Below are positions 34,311-46,286 of a stretch of DNA of 64,000 nt, piece after piece. The stretch is from Diphasiastrum complanatum (taxonomy: Eukaryota; Streptophyta; Lycopodiopsida; Lycopodiales; Lycopodiaceae): NCBI GenBank assembly GCA_029204225.1, contig CM055100.1, positions 57,035,788 to 57,099,787 on the forward strand. The letters are read 5' to 3'. The stretch's first letter is position 1, and every line of letters begins with the position of its first letter. The position numbers and the translations under genes are program-made. The notes under the pieces are model-generated. The model was not told the origin of the DNA and ran no database searches. It saw only the letters and a program-made list of their open reading frames with translations.

Positions 34311-36595
34311 TCATTTCTCATCATTTTCGTCATCACACAAGTTTTGGCACTCATCTGAATCTAGGTCTACGTATAATCGTAAATTTCCGATTGTGTCTCT
34401 TTGATGATGTGAGCTACCCTCATATTCAATCTCCTCTTCTTCTAATTCTATCTCATCCAAATGTGGGGTCCTCAAATTACCCCCAAATTGGTCTTGTACG
34501 ATCGTAGGAATCTCATCATTTCCATTTGTACCTTCTTCTCCCATCATTTCGAGTTTGGATGAGTGGTTCAGGTTCTTCCAAAACGTCGCCAAAATTGGGC
34601 GGTGGGCCGTCGTGTGTATTTAATTCAACAATATCTTTTCCTTCAAACACACGTCGTTTTCTTGCATTAAGTTGGATCACATACCACCATCTTGGATCTA
34701 TTCGATCTGGATGGAATATAATCTGCCAAAGAATTAAAAAAAATTAAGTTAGTCTTATAAGATTGATACATAAATAATAGGATTGCGAATATTAATGACA
34801 TTGGAATTTTAGAGTCTCACTTGTTCGCAATGTCGTCATGAGAGTCCATCAATATACATTTTGTTGAGTCGATTTGAAAAAACTTTGAGTTATCATTTCT
34901 AATCATGGCGTTGCTTCCACGATAGATGACCTTAAACCATTTTACGTCAAAAATAAAGTATTTGTCGTTAGTCTCATAATCGACTTCATAAATATGTTGC
35001 AATGTGCCGACATAGTCTAGGTCGTCCGAAATGACATTAGGGTCCCTCGCACTAGAACGATTCTCTTGTTGAAAGTTGGCCATTATACCACAATCATATG
35101 TACGTCGCTTGTTGTCAACTCTCTCAACACGGTAATGGTGTCCATATGCCCACATGGTAGTGTATGATGTATACTAAAACACACAAAAAAAAAAACAAAT
35201 GTGTGTAATTAAAAATACTATTCATATATTGAGTAGTACAAAAACAAAACTTCACAAAAACAATATTACACTAACCTTCCATCCACGTCCACGAACAAAT
35301 TCCCATTCTAATTCGGTCACTTCTTCTCCGTTTTCGGATGCTTTTAGATTCGTATCAAAAACCCATTCATGAGAGCATTTCGAAGGTAAAGGCTCCAAAG
35401 GTTTGTCGTTCTCCAACACCCCCCTTCTTCTTCGATTGATATTTTTTCTTCATTTCAATGTTATGTTTCTTTTCTTTTTGGCTTCTTCATACTTTGAAAT
35501 CCACTTTTTCATTTGTCCACAATTATATAATATGAATGTGTCAATTTTCTCTTTTAATTGAGGTGAAAGTCTCTTTTGCACACCATTTCCTTGTGGTACT
35601 TCACCCTTAACACGTTCATCTTCTTCTTCACACCACATTTTTGGACTTGCAAGATGCAATTGTGTCATTATTTCGGTGATATAAAACAAAGATTCATGTA
35701 CAAGCCAACTTTCTGCAATGCTACCTTTTGGCCTTGCCTTTTGTCTCACAAAGCCCTTCAAAACTTTCATAAAGCGATCAAGGTAGATCATCCATCTCGT
35801 GTGCACAGGTCCTGCAATTGATACTTCTTCAACCAAATGCACTAGAAGATGAACTTGTATATTGAAAAATGAAGTTAGAAAATCTCTTTCCAACAAATAT
35901 ACCATTTCGATCATTTGGATTTTCATGGAATCCAATTCATTGTTTTTTATTTCTTTTGAGAAAATCCGCCTGCAAGATTGATAGTACATAAGATTGTTTA
36001 ACACACAAAAATATTGAATTAACACATATTTATTCAAGTGCTTAAAAAATTATACAAACCTAATCATCGATGACAAATTGTAAAGCGTATTTCGTACGTC
36101 ATCGTTGAAGAGACCTCGAATAGAAAGTGGAAGTATGAATTGCAACATCTTATGCCAATCATGCGATTTCAATCCACTTAATTTACCATCTTTGGTAAAT
36201 GATTTGCATAAAGAATGTGCATAGCCTGTTGGAGTTCTCGTTTGTTTTATGACATGTTTAACATATGAGAGTTGCTCTTTTGTAAGAATCCACGACACGC
36301 TAGGTACAATCTCATCTCCACCTTTGGTGTATTGAATTTAATAGGGTCTTTTCACATCGGCCACTTGTAGATCTTTACGAGCTGCAAAATTGTCTTTTAT
36401 GCCAATGATGTGGTTCCATAAGGATTTACCGACGTTTTTGAACGTAGGATCCAATAGATGGTTTATCAATAAATTCCTCCAATAGTGTAATTTATGAAAA
36501 ATAGACAACCGTTTCATACCATCAATGGATTCATTCCATGAAGAATTAAGGTCGTGATGTTTAAGCCATTCACCATGTCATTCTGCTACTCCCAT
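34311..36595 (-). pseudogene. CACTA TNPD-type transposase gene, 3' half (Transposase_21 end, DUF4218, DUF4216)
   Basis: Reverse-strand exons can be traced. The first (about 36590-36060) has LLINHLLDPTFKNVGKSLWNHI and, after a stop, LSGLKSHDWHKMLQFILPLSIRGLF, the end of Transposase_21 leading into DUF4218; it ends at a GT donor near 36061. The second, after TTGCAG at 35972, has FLTSFFNIQVHLLVHLVEEV, GPVHTRWMIYLDRFMKVLKG and RPKGSIAESWL, the DUF4218 core, ending near 35450. The third to fifth (about 35430-34400) carry SHEWVFDTNLK, then YVGTLQHIYEVDY and FDVKWFKVIYRG, then, after a CAG acceptor near 34724, PRWWYVIQLNARKRR, which is DUF4216. The gene would encode the DDE transposase, but the catalytic part upstream is gone. 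At least one stop and one frameshift remain. Confidence 0.8.
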
Positions 36596-37153
36596 GCATG
36601 GGGGTGGTGGAGGAACCGCCGTGAATTGCCGACAATTTTTACTTTGTTGTCATTTTTTTTTAAAACTTTGGAGTTGAACTCCCAGATTGAAAGTTAAAAT
36701 TTGATTTTTTTTTTTTTTGTTGAATTTCCATTTGATAATTGGAAATCAGTTACTTGTCTGATAAGTTTTCTAATTGATGTTGATTAACAGAAATCAGTGA
36801 AGTGAACGTTTGTGCAAGATACTCGTTAAATTTGATTAAAATCGTCAAACAATATGAAATAACTAGATTGGATGAGTGAGAGGATTATCTCCTCGCCCTC
36901 CAAAAAATTGCCTATTCAACCTTCGAAAAGGATGATCAGGCGGCAAGTATTTGCGACAATTCTCGTACACCACTTTTTTAACATATTTGTGCTATGTCGA
37001 CCCTCCAAAAGTGGTCCACAAATATAACATGCATTGTAACTTGATGTGGTTAAACCTGCATAGTTCATAAACCAAATTAAACATAAGCTTAGTTAAATAT
37101 ACTTAAACGTTAAACCCTAAAACGGATTAGATTTATTATATAGATACCTAAAT
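36596..37153. other. CACTA interior where the catalytic domain should be
   Basis: No transposase words. Contains A/T runs at 36650-36720. This marks an internal deletion or replacement between the two CACTA genes. Confidence 0.5.
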
Positions 37154-38232
37154 TGTTACATACCTATGTAACTAGCAGTACTTCAGACCCCTAATAGTCC
37201 ATTTAGTGTTGGGGGCTAAATGGCAAGGTACCCTTAGGATTAAGGGTATGTGCCCTTGGATACAGACAAGTGACTATACCTTAGTTGGAGGTATGGAGTC
37301 ACGTGACCTTTGGATAAGGGGTACCCTTAGTATTAAGGATATCTACCTTAGATTAAGGTACTAGTGTCCTTGGTTAAGGGCAAGTAGGTGTCTATGTCTT
37401 GGATGGAGGTATGGAACCTAGAGAGGTGTTAGAAAGTCATTGGATGACTATTTTTCTAAACCTTGGGCCTCAACCTTGAACCATATCACTTAATTGGTCT
37501 AGGACCAAAGTATGTATGCACAACTTGGGCAATGAGACCTAGTAGGAGGGCGCCCTTCTAAAGTGTTTATTGAGTTTCCAACTCCCACAAGAAAGGCATT
37601 CAAAGAGTCATAGGTTATGGAAGGAGTCTCTTGATCTTCCATAAGCCTATGGAGGCTCTTGGAGATTCTTTAACTTCCCTAGGCTTCTCTCTCTCTCATT
37701 GGATGAGCATGGAACTCCATAGTGCATGGGCCATTGGAGGGGTCCATGGGCCATCTATATGAGGGTAGTAGGGCGCCCATTGGAGGAGAGAGATCTCTCT
37801 TCTTTGCTTTGCTTATGCTCTAGTGTTGCTACTAGTGTGTAGAGTGCTTTCTTGTGGTAGTATGCTTGAGGTTTGGATCTTGCTTATGATATGGGACATA
37901 AGTAGGGTTTGGATATTGAGAATGCTATGGAGTGTTGTGGTATGCTTGTGATTTATTTATGGTTAGCAGGGGGGTGCTAGATAGGTTTTGCTTGGAGCTT
38001 GGATCTAGTTATGGTTGGGTGGTGAATACTTGAGGCCAGTTTGTTATCTATCTTTGTGTTTAAAGAGTAGGGACACAGGTGGAGGAGAGATCCTTGGAGG
38101 CTTGCAGATCCTTACTTGTAGGTGGCGGCATCCTAGCTTGGAGTTGGGGAGCATCTTGAAGCTTGCAGGTTGCTTGGAGGACATTTGGAGGTTCTACCTT
38201 GGATTTGGAGCTCTTCCTCACCTCTACTTGTA
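37154..38232 (+). repeat. 5' LTR of G1
   Basis: Starts TGTTACATACC and ends ..ctacttgta. Around 37215-37380 there are internal near-repeats of 'aagggtacccttag' type. It differs from the 3' LTR by few substitutions and small indels. Confidence 0.9.
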
Positions 38233-38236
38233 AAAG

Positions 38237-38248
38237 TGGTATCAGAGC
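38237..38248 (+). promoter_or_regulatory. G1 primer-binding site
   Basis: TGGTATCAGAGC, complementary to the 3' end of initiator tRNA-Met, four bases after the LTR. Confidence 0.9.
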
Positions 38249-39244
38249 TAGACAAAGGATGGTAACCTTTCTAACCTTTTTCAAGTTCTATTAAGATCAC
38301 CGACTAAATTTTTTTTTGGGGAAGATTATAGGCTTTTCTAGCTGTAAGAAGCTTGTAGTTGAAGTACCCAATGAATCTAGTTCTCTTTGGAAGAGAGTAG
38401 TGATGCTTATAGAATTGATTAGGGGCTGATTTTTTATCATGTTAGAGAAGTTTTAAAGTGGGCTTTGGGTTTTTGAAAGTTTTGAAAAAAGATTTGTGGG
38501 ATGGGTAGAGGAAGTCTTCCTCTACATACACAAATTTTTTTTGGCAAAAAGATTGATTCTAGCTATGTGTTTTGATCAAAACTAGTGTTTTTTTTTTGCA
38601 TAAATAAAGTGTTTGAAGTTCTAATTTTCATTTTGAAGTTCTGTTTTCAGACATGTAAATCTGAAAATCAGATCTGAAAAGTGAAGTTTTCATTCAAATT
38701 TCATTAGTTACACCTTTCTATCTCCTAGTTTCATGAAGATGGCAATGCAAGGAATGTTTGTGTAACTTTGTGCATAAAACAAGTTTTGAAATTCTGTTTT
38801 TTTGTCATTTTGAAGTTTTGATTTTCAGACCTGTAAATCTAAAAATCAGATTTAAAAATTGAAGTTTTCATAAAGCTTCATTAGTTATCTAGACACTAGT
38901 TTCTTGGTTTTGGAAATCTAGAATAGTGAAAAATGTGAAAACTTTGGTTGCTTTTAAAATGACAAATGGAATTGGAATGAGAATGAGAACTTTATGTAAA
39001 CATTAGCTTGGATTAATTAATTGAAGTTTACATAAAGATTTGGTTCTCATTTTTGCTTTTGATTAAGGCAAATGTAGCTTGTTATTGTTTTTCTCTTAAG
39101 CTTGGATTAAGCTTGCAAATAGTAGGCTTGGATTGAGCTTACAAACAATAAGATTGAATGAATAGAAGTAAATGTTTTTTATTTGCATTGGATGTAAGAA
39201 TAAAGGCATTTCTATCGTTCTAACATCCAACGTGGCACAAGCTC
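38249..39244 (+). other. G1 leader, gag absent
   Basis: A/T-rich, with diverged internal repeats (ttttcagac.tgtaaatctgaaaatcaga at 38643 and 38820). No capsid or zinc-knuckle words in any frame. Confidence 0.65.
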
Positions 39245-39614
39245 TTGAACTTTTATACCAACAAATTCAAGCCACGTTCTTTAGTTTTTGGTCCTAATGA
39301 CCTTATTTGCATTAAAGGTAAAGTTAATGATCAAGTTGTTAATGTTCTTTCTGACACGGGATCCACTCATAACTTTATTTATGTAAATTTGGTGCAGACG
39401 CTAAACCTTCCTACCAGAAAAAGTGAGAAAAAAATACCGTGTGACAATGACATCGGGAAGTAATTCCGATTTGATGGATTTTATTGTTCCTGATGTAGAA
39501 TTGCACATTCAGGATTATTCTGAAAAACTAGAATTCCATGTTGTTCAATTAGCTAATGTAGACATTGTTCTTGGACAACAATGGCATTTTGATAAGAACA
39601 AATCAGACAATTGA
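39245..39614 (+). pseudogene. G1 aspartic protease
   Basis: The active site VNVLSDTGSTHNFI is intact (Asp-Thr-Gly). A frameshift in the lysine codons near 39425 moves to the next frame, where VELHIQDYSEKLEFHVV and ANVDIVLGQQWH give the second conserved stretch (DIVLG.QW). About 120 residues overall. Confidence 0.8.
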
Positions 39615-39985
39615 TTTTGTTGAGAAATCTATCTTTTATGCATGATAATTCTTTAATTAAGATCAAGGCTAGTTTAAGTGTTGACACTAAAAATGTTAAC
39701 CCTTATTCTAAACAAGAACTTAATTCTATTATGAAGAATTCTGATTTTAAAGTTTATTTATGTTTTCATAATGATATCATTTGCTGCAATGATGAAGAAC
39801 TTAAACATAAATGACATGAATATACCCAGTGAGAATACTAGAGAATATGAAGCCTATACTGAACTTGGGCAGAAATTCAATGATGTTTTTTTAGATCTCC
39901 TGTAGGTTTACCACCAGAAAGGACAGTTGATCATAAAATTGACCTAATACCTTGAGCAATTCCAATCGCACAGCATCCTTATAGG
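39615..39985 (+). pseudogene. G1 spacer between protease and RT
   Basis: A frame from 39611 to 39814 and then, out of frame, words of the RT entry ([19 protein letters not shown] at 39925-39990) that continue directly into RT. So this is decayed coding sequence of the polyprotein. Confidence 0.6.
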
Positions 39986-41238
39986 ATGAGTGCATCGGAA
40001 GAGGCTGAGGTAAATAGGCAATTACATGATTACCTGAAAAAGAGGTGGGTACAACCTAGTAAGTTTCCTTGGGCATCACCAGTGGTTCTGGTGGCCAAGA
40101 AGGATGGGACTATAAGGTTTTGCGTCGACTATAAGAAATTGAACAAGGTAACCGTTAAGAATAGATATCCACTGCCGCGGATGGATGATCCAATAGACTA
40201 TCTTGGTGGTGTTGGGTACTTTACCAAGATAGATCTAAGATCGAGCTACCATTAGATACGCATTAAGGCAGAAGATATACCAAAAACTGGGTTTCAAACT
40301 CGCTTTGATCACTACGATTTTTTGGTGTTGCCTTTTGGTTTGACCAATGCACCGGCAACTTTCCAACAAATGATGAACGATTTGTTCAGGCCATATTTGG
40401 GAAGATTCATAGTGGTATTCTTAGATGATATCCTAGTGTTCAGTAAGACTTGGGCGGAACATAAAGAGCATCTTAGGATTGTCTTGGACATTCTAAGAAG
40501 GGAAAAGCTCTTTGCCAAGGAGTCTAAGTGTGACTTTTTTGCTAAGAAATTGTCCTACTTGGGACATAAGATTTCCGAACGGGGGGTGGAGATTGAGGCT
40601 GATCATATCCAGAGGGTTATTGATTGGCCTATTCTCACCACAGTTCAGGAAATCAAGTCTTTCTTGGGGTTTGTGAGATTTTTCCGTCGGCATATTCCCC
40701 AATTTGCTCGATTGGCATTTCCCCTTACCCAGCCCTTGAAAGGCTATAAGAAGCTAAGCCGGAGGGCTAAGAGTCCACTAGTGGTGTGGACGGAGGATAT
40801 GAATAATTGTTTTAAGTTGCTTAAAAAAAGTGTCACTTCGGCACCAATACTAATCATTGGCGATCCTAATAAGAATTTTATGGTTAGGACCGATGCCAGT
40901 GATTATGCTATTGGAGCTGTTTTGATGCATGATGGATATCTCGTGGCTTATGAAAGCAAGAAACTCAATCCTGCTCAGTCTAGGTATTGTACCTATGAGA
41001 AGGAATTGTTTGCAATTGTTCATTCCTTGAAAATTTGACGACATTATTTGTATGGATCCAGATTTGAACTTTTGACAAACCATCAGACTCTTCGATATTT
41101 CTATGATATTACAAATTTAAAGGGGAGATAAGCTAGATGGGCTGAGCTGATGCAAATCTTTGACTTTTCTATACGTTATTGTAAAGGAAGTCAAAATACT
41201 CTAGTGGATGCTTTGAGTCGGTTATCGATTATTAATTA
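39986..41238 (+). pseudogene. G1 reverse transcriptase and RNase H
   Basis: RT words: [29 protein letters not shown] (followed by a single TAG), LPFGLTNAPATFQQMMN and the catalytic FLDDILVFS near 40420, then FLGFVRFFRRHIPQFA. RNase H: VRTDASDYAIGAVL, YEKELFAIVHSLK, a TGA, LLTNHQTLRYF, and DALSRL. In RNase H the usual TDH is TNH, which loses an acidic catalytic residue. Two or three stops separate otherwise long frames, so decay is recent. Confidence 0.9.
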
Positions 41239-42746
41239 GTTGTGCTTTACTGTTATAGAACCAGAGCTGTTTCAGTCTCTTCAAGGACTATATGAGTCCA
41301 ATCCTTTTTTGGGAAAGTATCGGCAACAAGTACTTTCGGGAGTCGATTCAGGTTTGCAAGATTCCTCGAATCAGGGAAAGACTGAAACGGATTTCCTAAT
41401 TTGAAATAAGATTTTGTTCGTAAAGGAAAGGTGTGTATACCGGAGAATGACACTTTAAGGGCCTAAATCTTGCATGAGTGTTATGATAGTCCATGCGCAG
41501 GACATCCGGGTATACAAAGAACACTGGACTTAGTTCGAAGGCAATTTTGGTGGCCTAAGATGAAAAGTCAGGTAGAGGCCTATGTACTTAAATGTACTAA
41601 GTGCTACTTAAATAAAGCAGAGAGGCTAAAAGCTAGTGGCCTATTACATCCTTTAGGTATTCCATCGGAAAGTGAGAAAGTATATCTATGGATTTTGTGG
41701 TGGGGCTTCCAGGTACAAGGAAGGGCCACGATTCGGTTTGGGTAATTGTTGACAGACTTACGAAGTTTGTTCAATTTATCCCAACGAAAACTAATGTTAA
41801 AGCTTCAGAACTAGCTCAACTGTTTGTTGAGAAGCTTTTTCGACCGTACGGGCTGCCTTGCGATATTGTCAATGACCGTGACCCAAAATTCACTGGGAAT
41901 TTTTGGCAAGCAGTATTTGAAAAGTAGGAAACAACTTTAAGTTTGAGTTCTACAGATCATCCGAAATCAGACGGTCAAATGAAAAGGACCAATCAGACGA
42001 TGGAGGATATGCTTCGAGCATATGTGGGCCATCGGCAGTATGATTGGGAACAGTACCTTCCACTGGTGGAATTTGCATATAACAGTGCAAAACATTCAGC
42101 GATCAGATTCAGCCCTTTCATGCTTATGTATGGTTTTCAACCTCGATCACCAATTAGTGTTCGCATGAAAAACCTACGAGTGCAAGCCACAACTGATTTC
42201 CTTCCGGATATGCAAGAAATGTTACAACTGGCTAAAGATAGCATAAAAAGTGCCCAGGACAGGGGAAGGCACTGCGCTGATCTATCTCAGAAGCACAAGG
42301 TATTCATGGTCAACGACTGGGTGTTTTTGAGAGTCTCTAGTCAATCTAGGGGCTTGAAAACTATTAAGTGTGCAAAGTTGGCGCCTAGGTATTGCGGTCC
42401 TTTTAAGGTTATCCAAGTGATAAACAAGGTCGCATACAAACTAGACCTTCCAGCTAACATTGAAATTCATCCTGTTTTTTACATTAGTAAGTTGAAACCC
42501 TTGTTGGGGGTTGGAAAGACCCTGGTCCCTGTGGAAGATCTAGTGGAACTTCTTCGTGATGAGTCCGTGAGTGGACCATTTGGACCCGAGGGGATTGTTA
42601 ATAGCCGGCAGAGAACTCTACGGAGTAGAGTGCTTCGAGAATTTTTAGTCAAGTGGAGGGGCAAATCAAAAGAAGAAGATACCTGGGAAAAGGAGGCTGA
42701 TCTCCAGAAGAATTTTCCAAATTTTTTCCTACAAGGAAAATTTTAA
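41239..42746 (+). pseudogene. G1 integrase with C-terminal chromodomain
   Basis: The zinc-binding N terminus reads HECYDSPCAGHPGIQRTLD and KCTKCYLNKAERLK (HHCC pattern). The core has the first Asp in MDFVVGLPG, then IVDRLTKFVQFIP, then the second Asp in VNDRDPKFTGNFW, and the Glu position in SDGQMKRTNQ, where the expected Glu (DGQTERTN) is Lys. The C-terminal part shows KLAPRYCGPFKVI and HPVFYISKLK, then the chromodomain REFLVKWRGKSKEEDTWEKE with its aromatic residues (about 42630-42700). Chromodomains steer integration to marked chromatin in this lineage. Frame changes near 41690 and a stop near 41926 break it. Confidence 0.9.
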
Positions 42747-42762
42747 GTTTAGGGGGAATGAA
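42747..42762 (+). promoter_or_regulatory. G1 polypurine tract
   Basis: gtttagggggaatgaa sits directly before the 3' LTR. Confidence 0.85.
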
Positions 42763-43836
42763 TGTTACATACCTATGTAACTAGCAGTACTTCAGACCCC
42801 TAATAGTCCATTTAGTGTTGGGGGCTAAATGGCAAGGTACCTTTAGGATTAAAGGTATGTGCACTTGGATAAGGGCAAACAAGTGACTATACCTTAGTTG
42901 GAGGTGTGGAGTCACGCGACCTTTGGATAAGATACCCTTAGTACTAAGGGTAGCTATCTTAGATTAAGGTACTAGTGTCCTTGGTTAAGGAAAAGTAGGT
43001 GTCTATGCCTTGGATGGAGGTATGGAACCTAGAGAGGTGTTAGAAAGTCATTGGATGACTATTTTTCTAAACCTTGGGCCTCAACCTTGAACCATATCAC
43101 TTAATTGGTCTAGGACCAAAGTATATATGCACAACTTGGGCAATGAGACCTAGTAGGAGGGCGCCCTTCTAAAGTGTCCATTGAGTTCCCCACTCCCACA
43201 AGAAAGGCATTCAAAGAGTCATAGGTTATGGAAGGAGTCTCTTGACCTTTTATAAGCCTATGGAGGCTCTTGGAGATTCTTTAACTCCCCTAGGCTTCTC
43301 TCTCTCTCATTGGATGAGCATGGAACTCCATAGTGCATTGGAGGGGTCCATGGGCCATCTATATGAGGGTAGTAGGGCGCCCATTGGAGGAGAGAGATCT
43401 CTCTTGTTTGCTTTGCTTATGCTCTAGTGTTGCTACTAGTGTGTAGAGTGCTTTCTTGTGGTAGTATGCTTGAGGTTTGGATCTTGCTTATGGTATGGGA
43501 CATAAGTAGGGTTTGGATCTTGAGAATGCTATGGAGTGTTGTGGTATGCTTGTGATTTATTTATGGTTAGCAAGGGGGTGCTAAATAGGTCTTGCTTGGA
43601 GCTTGGATCTAGCTATGGTTGGGTGGTGAATACTTGAGGCCAGTTTGTTATCTATCTTTGTGTTTAAAGAGTAGGGACACAGGTGGAGGAGAGATCCTTG
43701 GAGGCTTGCAGATCCTTACTTGTAGGTGGCGGCATCCTAGCTTGGAGTTGGGGAGCATCTTGAAGCTTGCAGGTTGCTTGGAGGACATTTGGAGGTTCTA
43801 CCTTGGATTTGGAGCTCTTCCTCACCTCTACTTGTA
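42763..43836 (+). repeat. 3' LTR of G1
   Basis: TGTTACATACC...ctacttgta. Nearly the same as 37154-38232. Confidence 0.9.
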
Positions 43837-44241
43837 AAATGAACATTCGCTTAAACCAGGGTAGTCATGCATCGTCCACATTAGAATTCCATGAACAACG
43901 AAGTTCCGTTATTACTTACCATGTTAACTTGAGTAGTGTCTTCATCGCTAGACTGATCTGAATGTAATTTATCTCATTGTGATAAACTGTATATATGCAC
44001 AAGTACAAAACACAAATAACATAAAATTATTGTATGATTCTAATGTTTTAATTTTTAGATAGTACTATTCTTATACGTTGTCGCTTATATGATTCTTTTG
44101 CATCTTGGTGCAGGCTCTAAATGCACATCTCTCTTCTTTTGTTATCACAGGTATGAAAGTCCCACTCCAATATGTATTAAAGTTCTGTAGTCGATTTTCT
44201 TTTCTACTTCATTTCAATATATTAGGGTTTATTGTAATGTA
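43837..44241. other. CACTA interior upstream of the TNPA-type gene
   Basis: No coding recognised. A tract ending gttatcacag near 44151 could be an acceptor of an upstream leader intron. Confidence 0.4.
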
Positions 44242-45282
44242 TTGTATGGTTATGAATGTATAATCATGCTAGGGTCAGGCAGTGGTGAAAGCTCGAGAGA
44301 CTATGTTAAAAATTTATATGAATCATTAACTCCTGCGCAAAAAGCAAAACTGCAAAGTATGCTTAGCCGAGATGAGGGTGGTCCCTCACAAGCAGCCGCG
44401 GCTCCCGCCCCCACCAAAGAGTCATCCACAAATCCTTATTATGACGTGGATCCTCAAGGTAATATAATTGCCAATAGAAAAGGGAGGGTGCTTTTGGACC
44501 GACTCTATTCTTTATGCCAACGCCATTTTGGCGACAGATTGTTTAATAAATGGTCCAAACAATCTGCCGATCTTAAACAACAGTTGTTGGTACCCTTCAT
44601 GACGAATTCCAACAAGAAGAGAAACTCAAGGAGAAGGAAATTCACAAGCATATGAGCTTATGAATTAGGCATCGTCATGATATGGCACGACGAGCTTATA
44701 GGGACGGGCAATCCAAGTCCTCCCGGTGTTCAAGAAATGATTGGAACCGTGTAAAAGCGGATGAACAAACACCAGATAAATACAAGATTCAGAAAGATGA
44801 TGCGGCCGCTAGGATGCATGGGATAGGCAATCCTAAGCTGGGCTCGAGCGGAAAGGCGGGATTGCAAGCAAGCATGGTAAGTGAACTTACACTACTCTTA
44901 TAGTTTATCTTTGATTTCATATGTTTTTAATTTTAATATGCATTATGACTAGCTGCTCCAACATAGCCCGAAATTAATTTCAACCTAAATTGAATGCATG
45001 GATAGTTGGTGGACTATGGACGTCTGCCAACTAAGGAGGAATACGAATTTGCCTTCAGGGAATCATACGACACATTAGTCGACAAACTAAAGAGCGAGGG
45101 TCACCCTCCAAATGTAAGTACTAGTTTTTGTATTCATACTAATGTGGTTCGTATTCCGACGTCAATTTTATTTAACTTAATATGATCAAGCATTAAATAT
45201 TAATGTAGTTTGTTTGCTTGTGTTCATGCAGACTGGACGTCACGACGACAACGAGTACATTAGGTTTATAAATTTTAGTTGA
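44242..45282 (+). pseudogene. CACTA TNPA-type gene (Transposase_24-like), three exons
   Basis: Exon 1 (from ATG at 44266, or 44242, to 44876) reads MLGSGSGESSRDYVKNLYES, a coiled stretch, then YYDVDPQGNII and RLYSLCQRHFGDRLFNKWSK. A frameshift near 44600 follows, then HKHMSLWIRHRHDMARRAYR, SRNDWNRVKADEQ. It ends at a GTAAGT donor. Exon 2 (45006-45113) gives YGRLPTKEEYEFAFRESYD up to a second GTAAGT. Exon 3 (45232-45282) gives TGRHDDNEYIRF and a TGA. The order matches the second protein of plant CACTA elements, which binds the subterminal repeats. It is divergent to the TNPD-type gene, with G1 inserted between. Not functional as read, because of the frameshift. Confidence 0.7.
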
Positions 45283-45799
45283 TGTTAGATCTAGAAAGAC
45301 TCATGCGACATTAAAGCACCAATTTTGTAATATATTGATTGATATTATGAAAATATTATTATTGCAAATGATCGTGCTATATTGTCATTGCTTTTATATG
45401 TGCAATGTTCTTTTTCAAAAAATTGCAATGTCAAATTTTGAGAGGTGGATTGACGTAATAACCAACTAAGAATTTAAAACCATTTGCGATGTCGGATTTC
45501 AAAACAACAATCAATATCATATATAGAAATTTAATTGAAATTTATGATGTGCATAAAGCAATGCAATAAAGTATCGTCATTCATAATGGACATGAAGTAA
45601 TGCAATAAAATATAAAATGAAAAGCAATCAAGATTGAAAAGTACCTCATGCTTAGTTTGTTGTTTGATCCAAATGTTGAATGCAACTCAAAATATTGTTT
45701 CAAAAAACAATTCATGAATATCGCTTCTCCAAGAACTCAACTCCAAGAACAGCCTGATAAAAATGCATGCGTTATTTTTTACGCATTTTTTATTTTTTT
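45283..45799. other. CACTA interior, 3' of the TNPA-type gene
   Basis: A/T-rich, no gene. Confidence 0.4.
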
Positions 45800-46286
45800 T
45801 ACCTGATTTGGGATGTCGGAATCCGACATCCAAACGCTTCGGATAGACGTCGGACACACGTTGGACCTTTTTTTTGATCATTCTGTTAATAGACGTCAGA
45901 TTCCGACGTGTTTTGGGGATGTCGAAATCCGACATCCAAGTAGACGTTGGATGGGTGTCGGACATCCGTCGAACGATTTTATGGATCATTCTGTATCTAC
46001 AGACGTCCGAATCTGACAGGTTTTTTGCACGTCGCAATGTGACTTCCACGTCGGATCACTAGCAACGTCTTTGGACGTCGCATTGTGACGTCCATGTCGG
46101 ATTGCCCTTTGTCGATCGGGATTTTTGTTTTCGGATTTCGGCAACTAGTGTGTGTCGGATTGCAACGTGTTTTAAGGACGTCGGATTCCGACGACCTTAT
46201 AACGACGTGTTTTTTTCGACGTCCGCGATGAATTAAAAAAATTAAACTCGTGATTCACGTCGCAAATAGCGGCGGGTGTTGTAGTG
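45800..46286. repeat. CACTA right subterminal repeats and terminal inverted repeat
   Basis: At least ten copies of a word close to gacgtcggattccgac or its complement, some palindromic (gatgtcggaatccgacatc at 45813). Two larger tandem units contain 'gatcattctgt...agacgtc' (45878 and 45985). The end ggcgggtgttgtagtg at 46271-46286 is the terminal inverted repeat. Such units are the usual binding sites of the TNPA-type protein. Confidence 0.85.

Larger units (their letters stand above)
37154..43836 (+). mobile_element. Element G1: Ty3/gypsy chromovirus without a recognisable gag
   Basis: TG-starting LTRs of about 1.08 kb (37154-38232, 42763-43836) that look nearly identical, a tRNA-Met primer site, protease, RT, RNase H, integrase with chromodomain, and a polypurine tract. 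The four bases aaat flank both ends (37150-37153 and 43837-43840), shorter than the five expected, so the last base of the LTR is uncertain. The roughly 1 kb between primer site and protease holds no gag words. This is the youngest-looking element in the window, yet it carries several stops. Confidence 0.9.
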
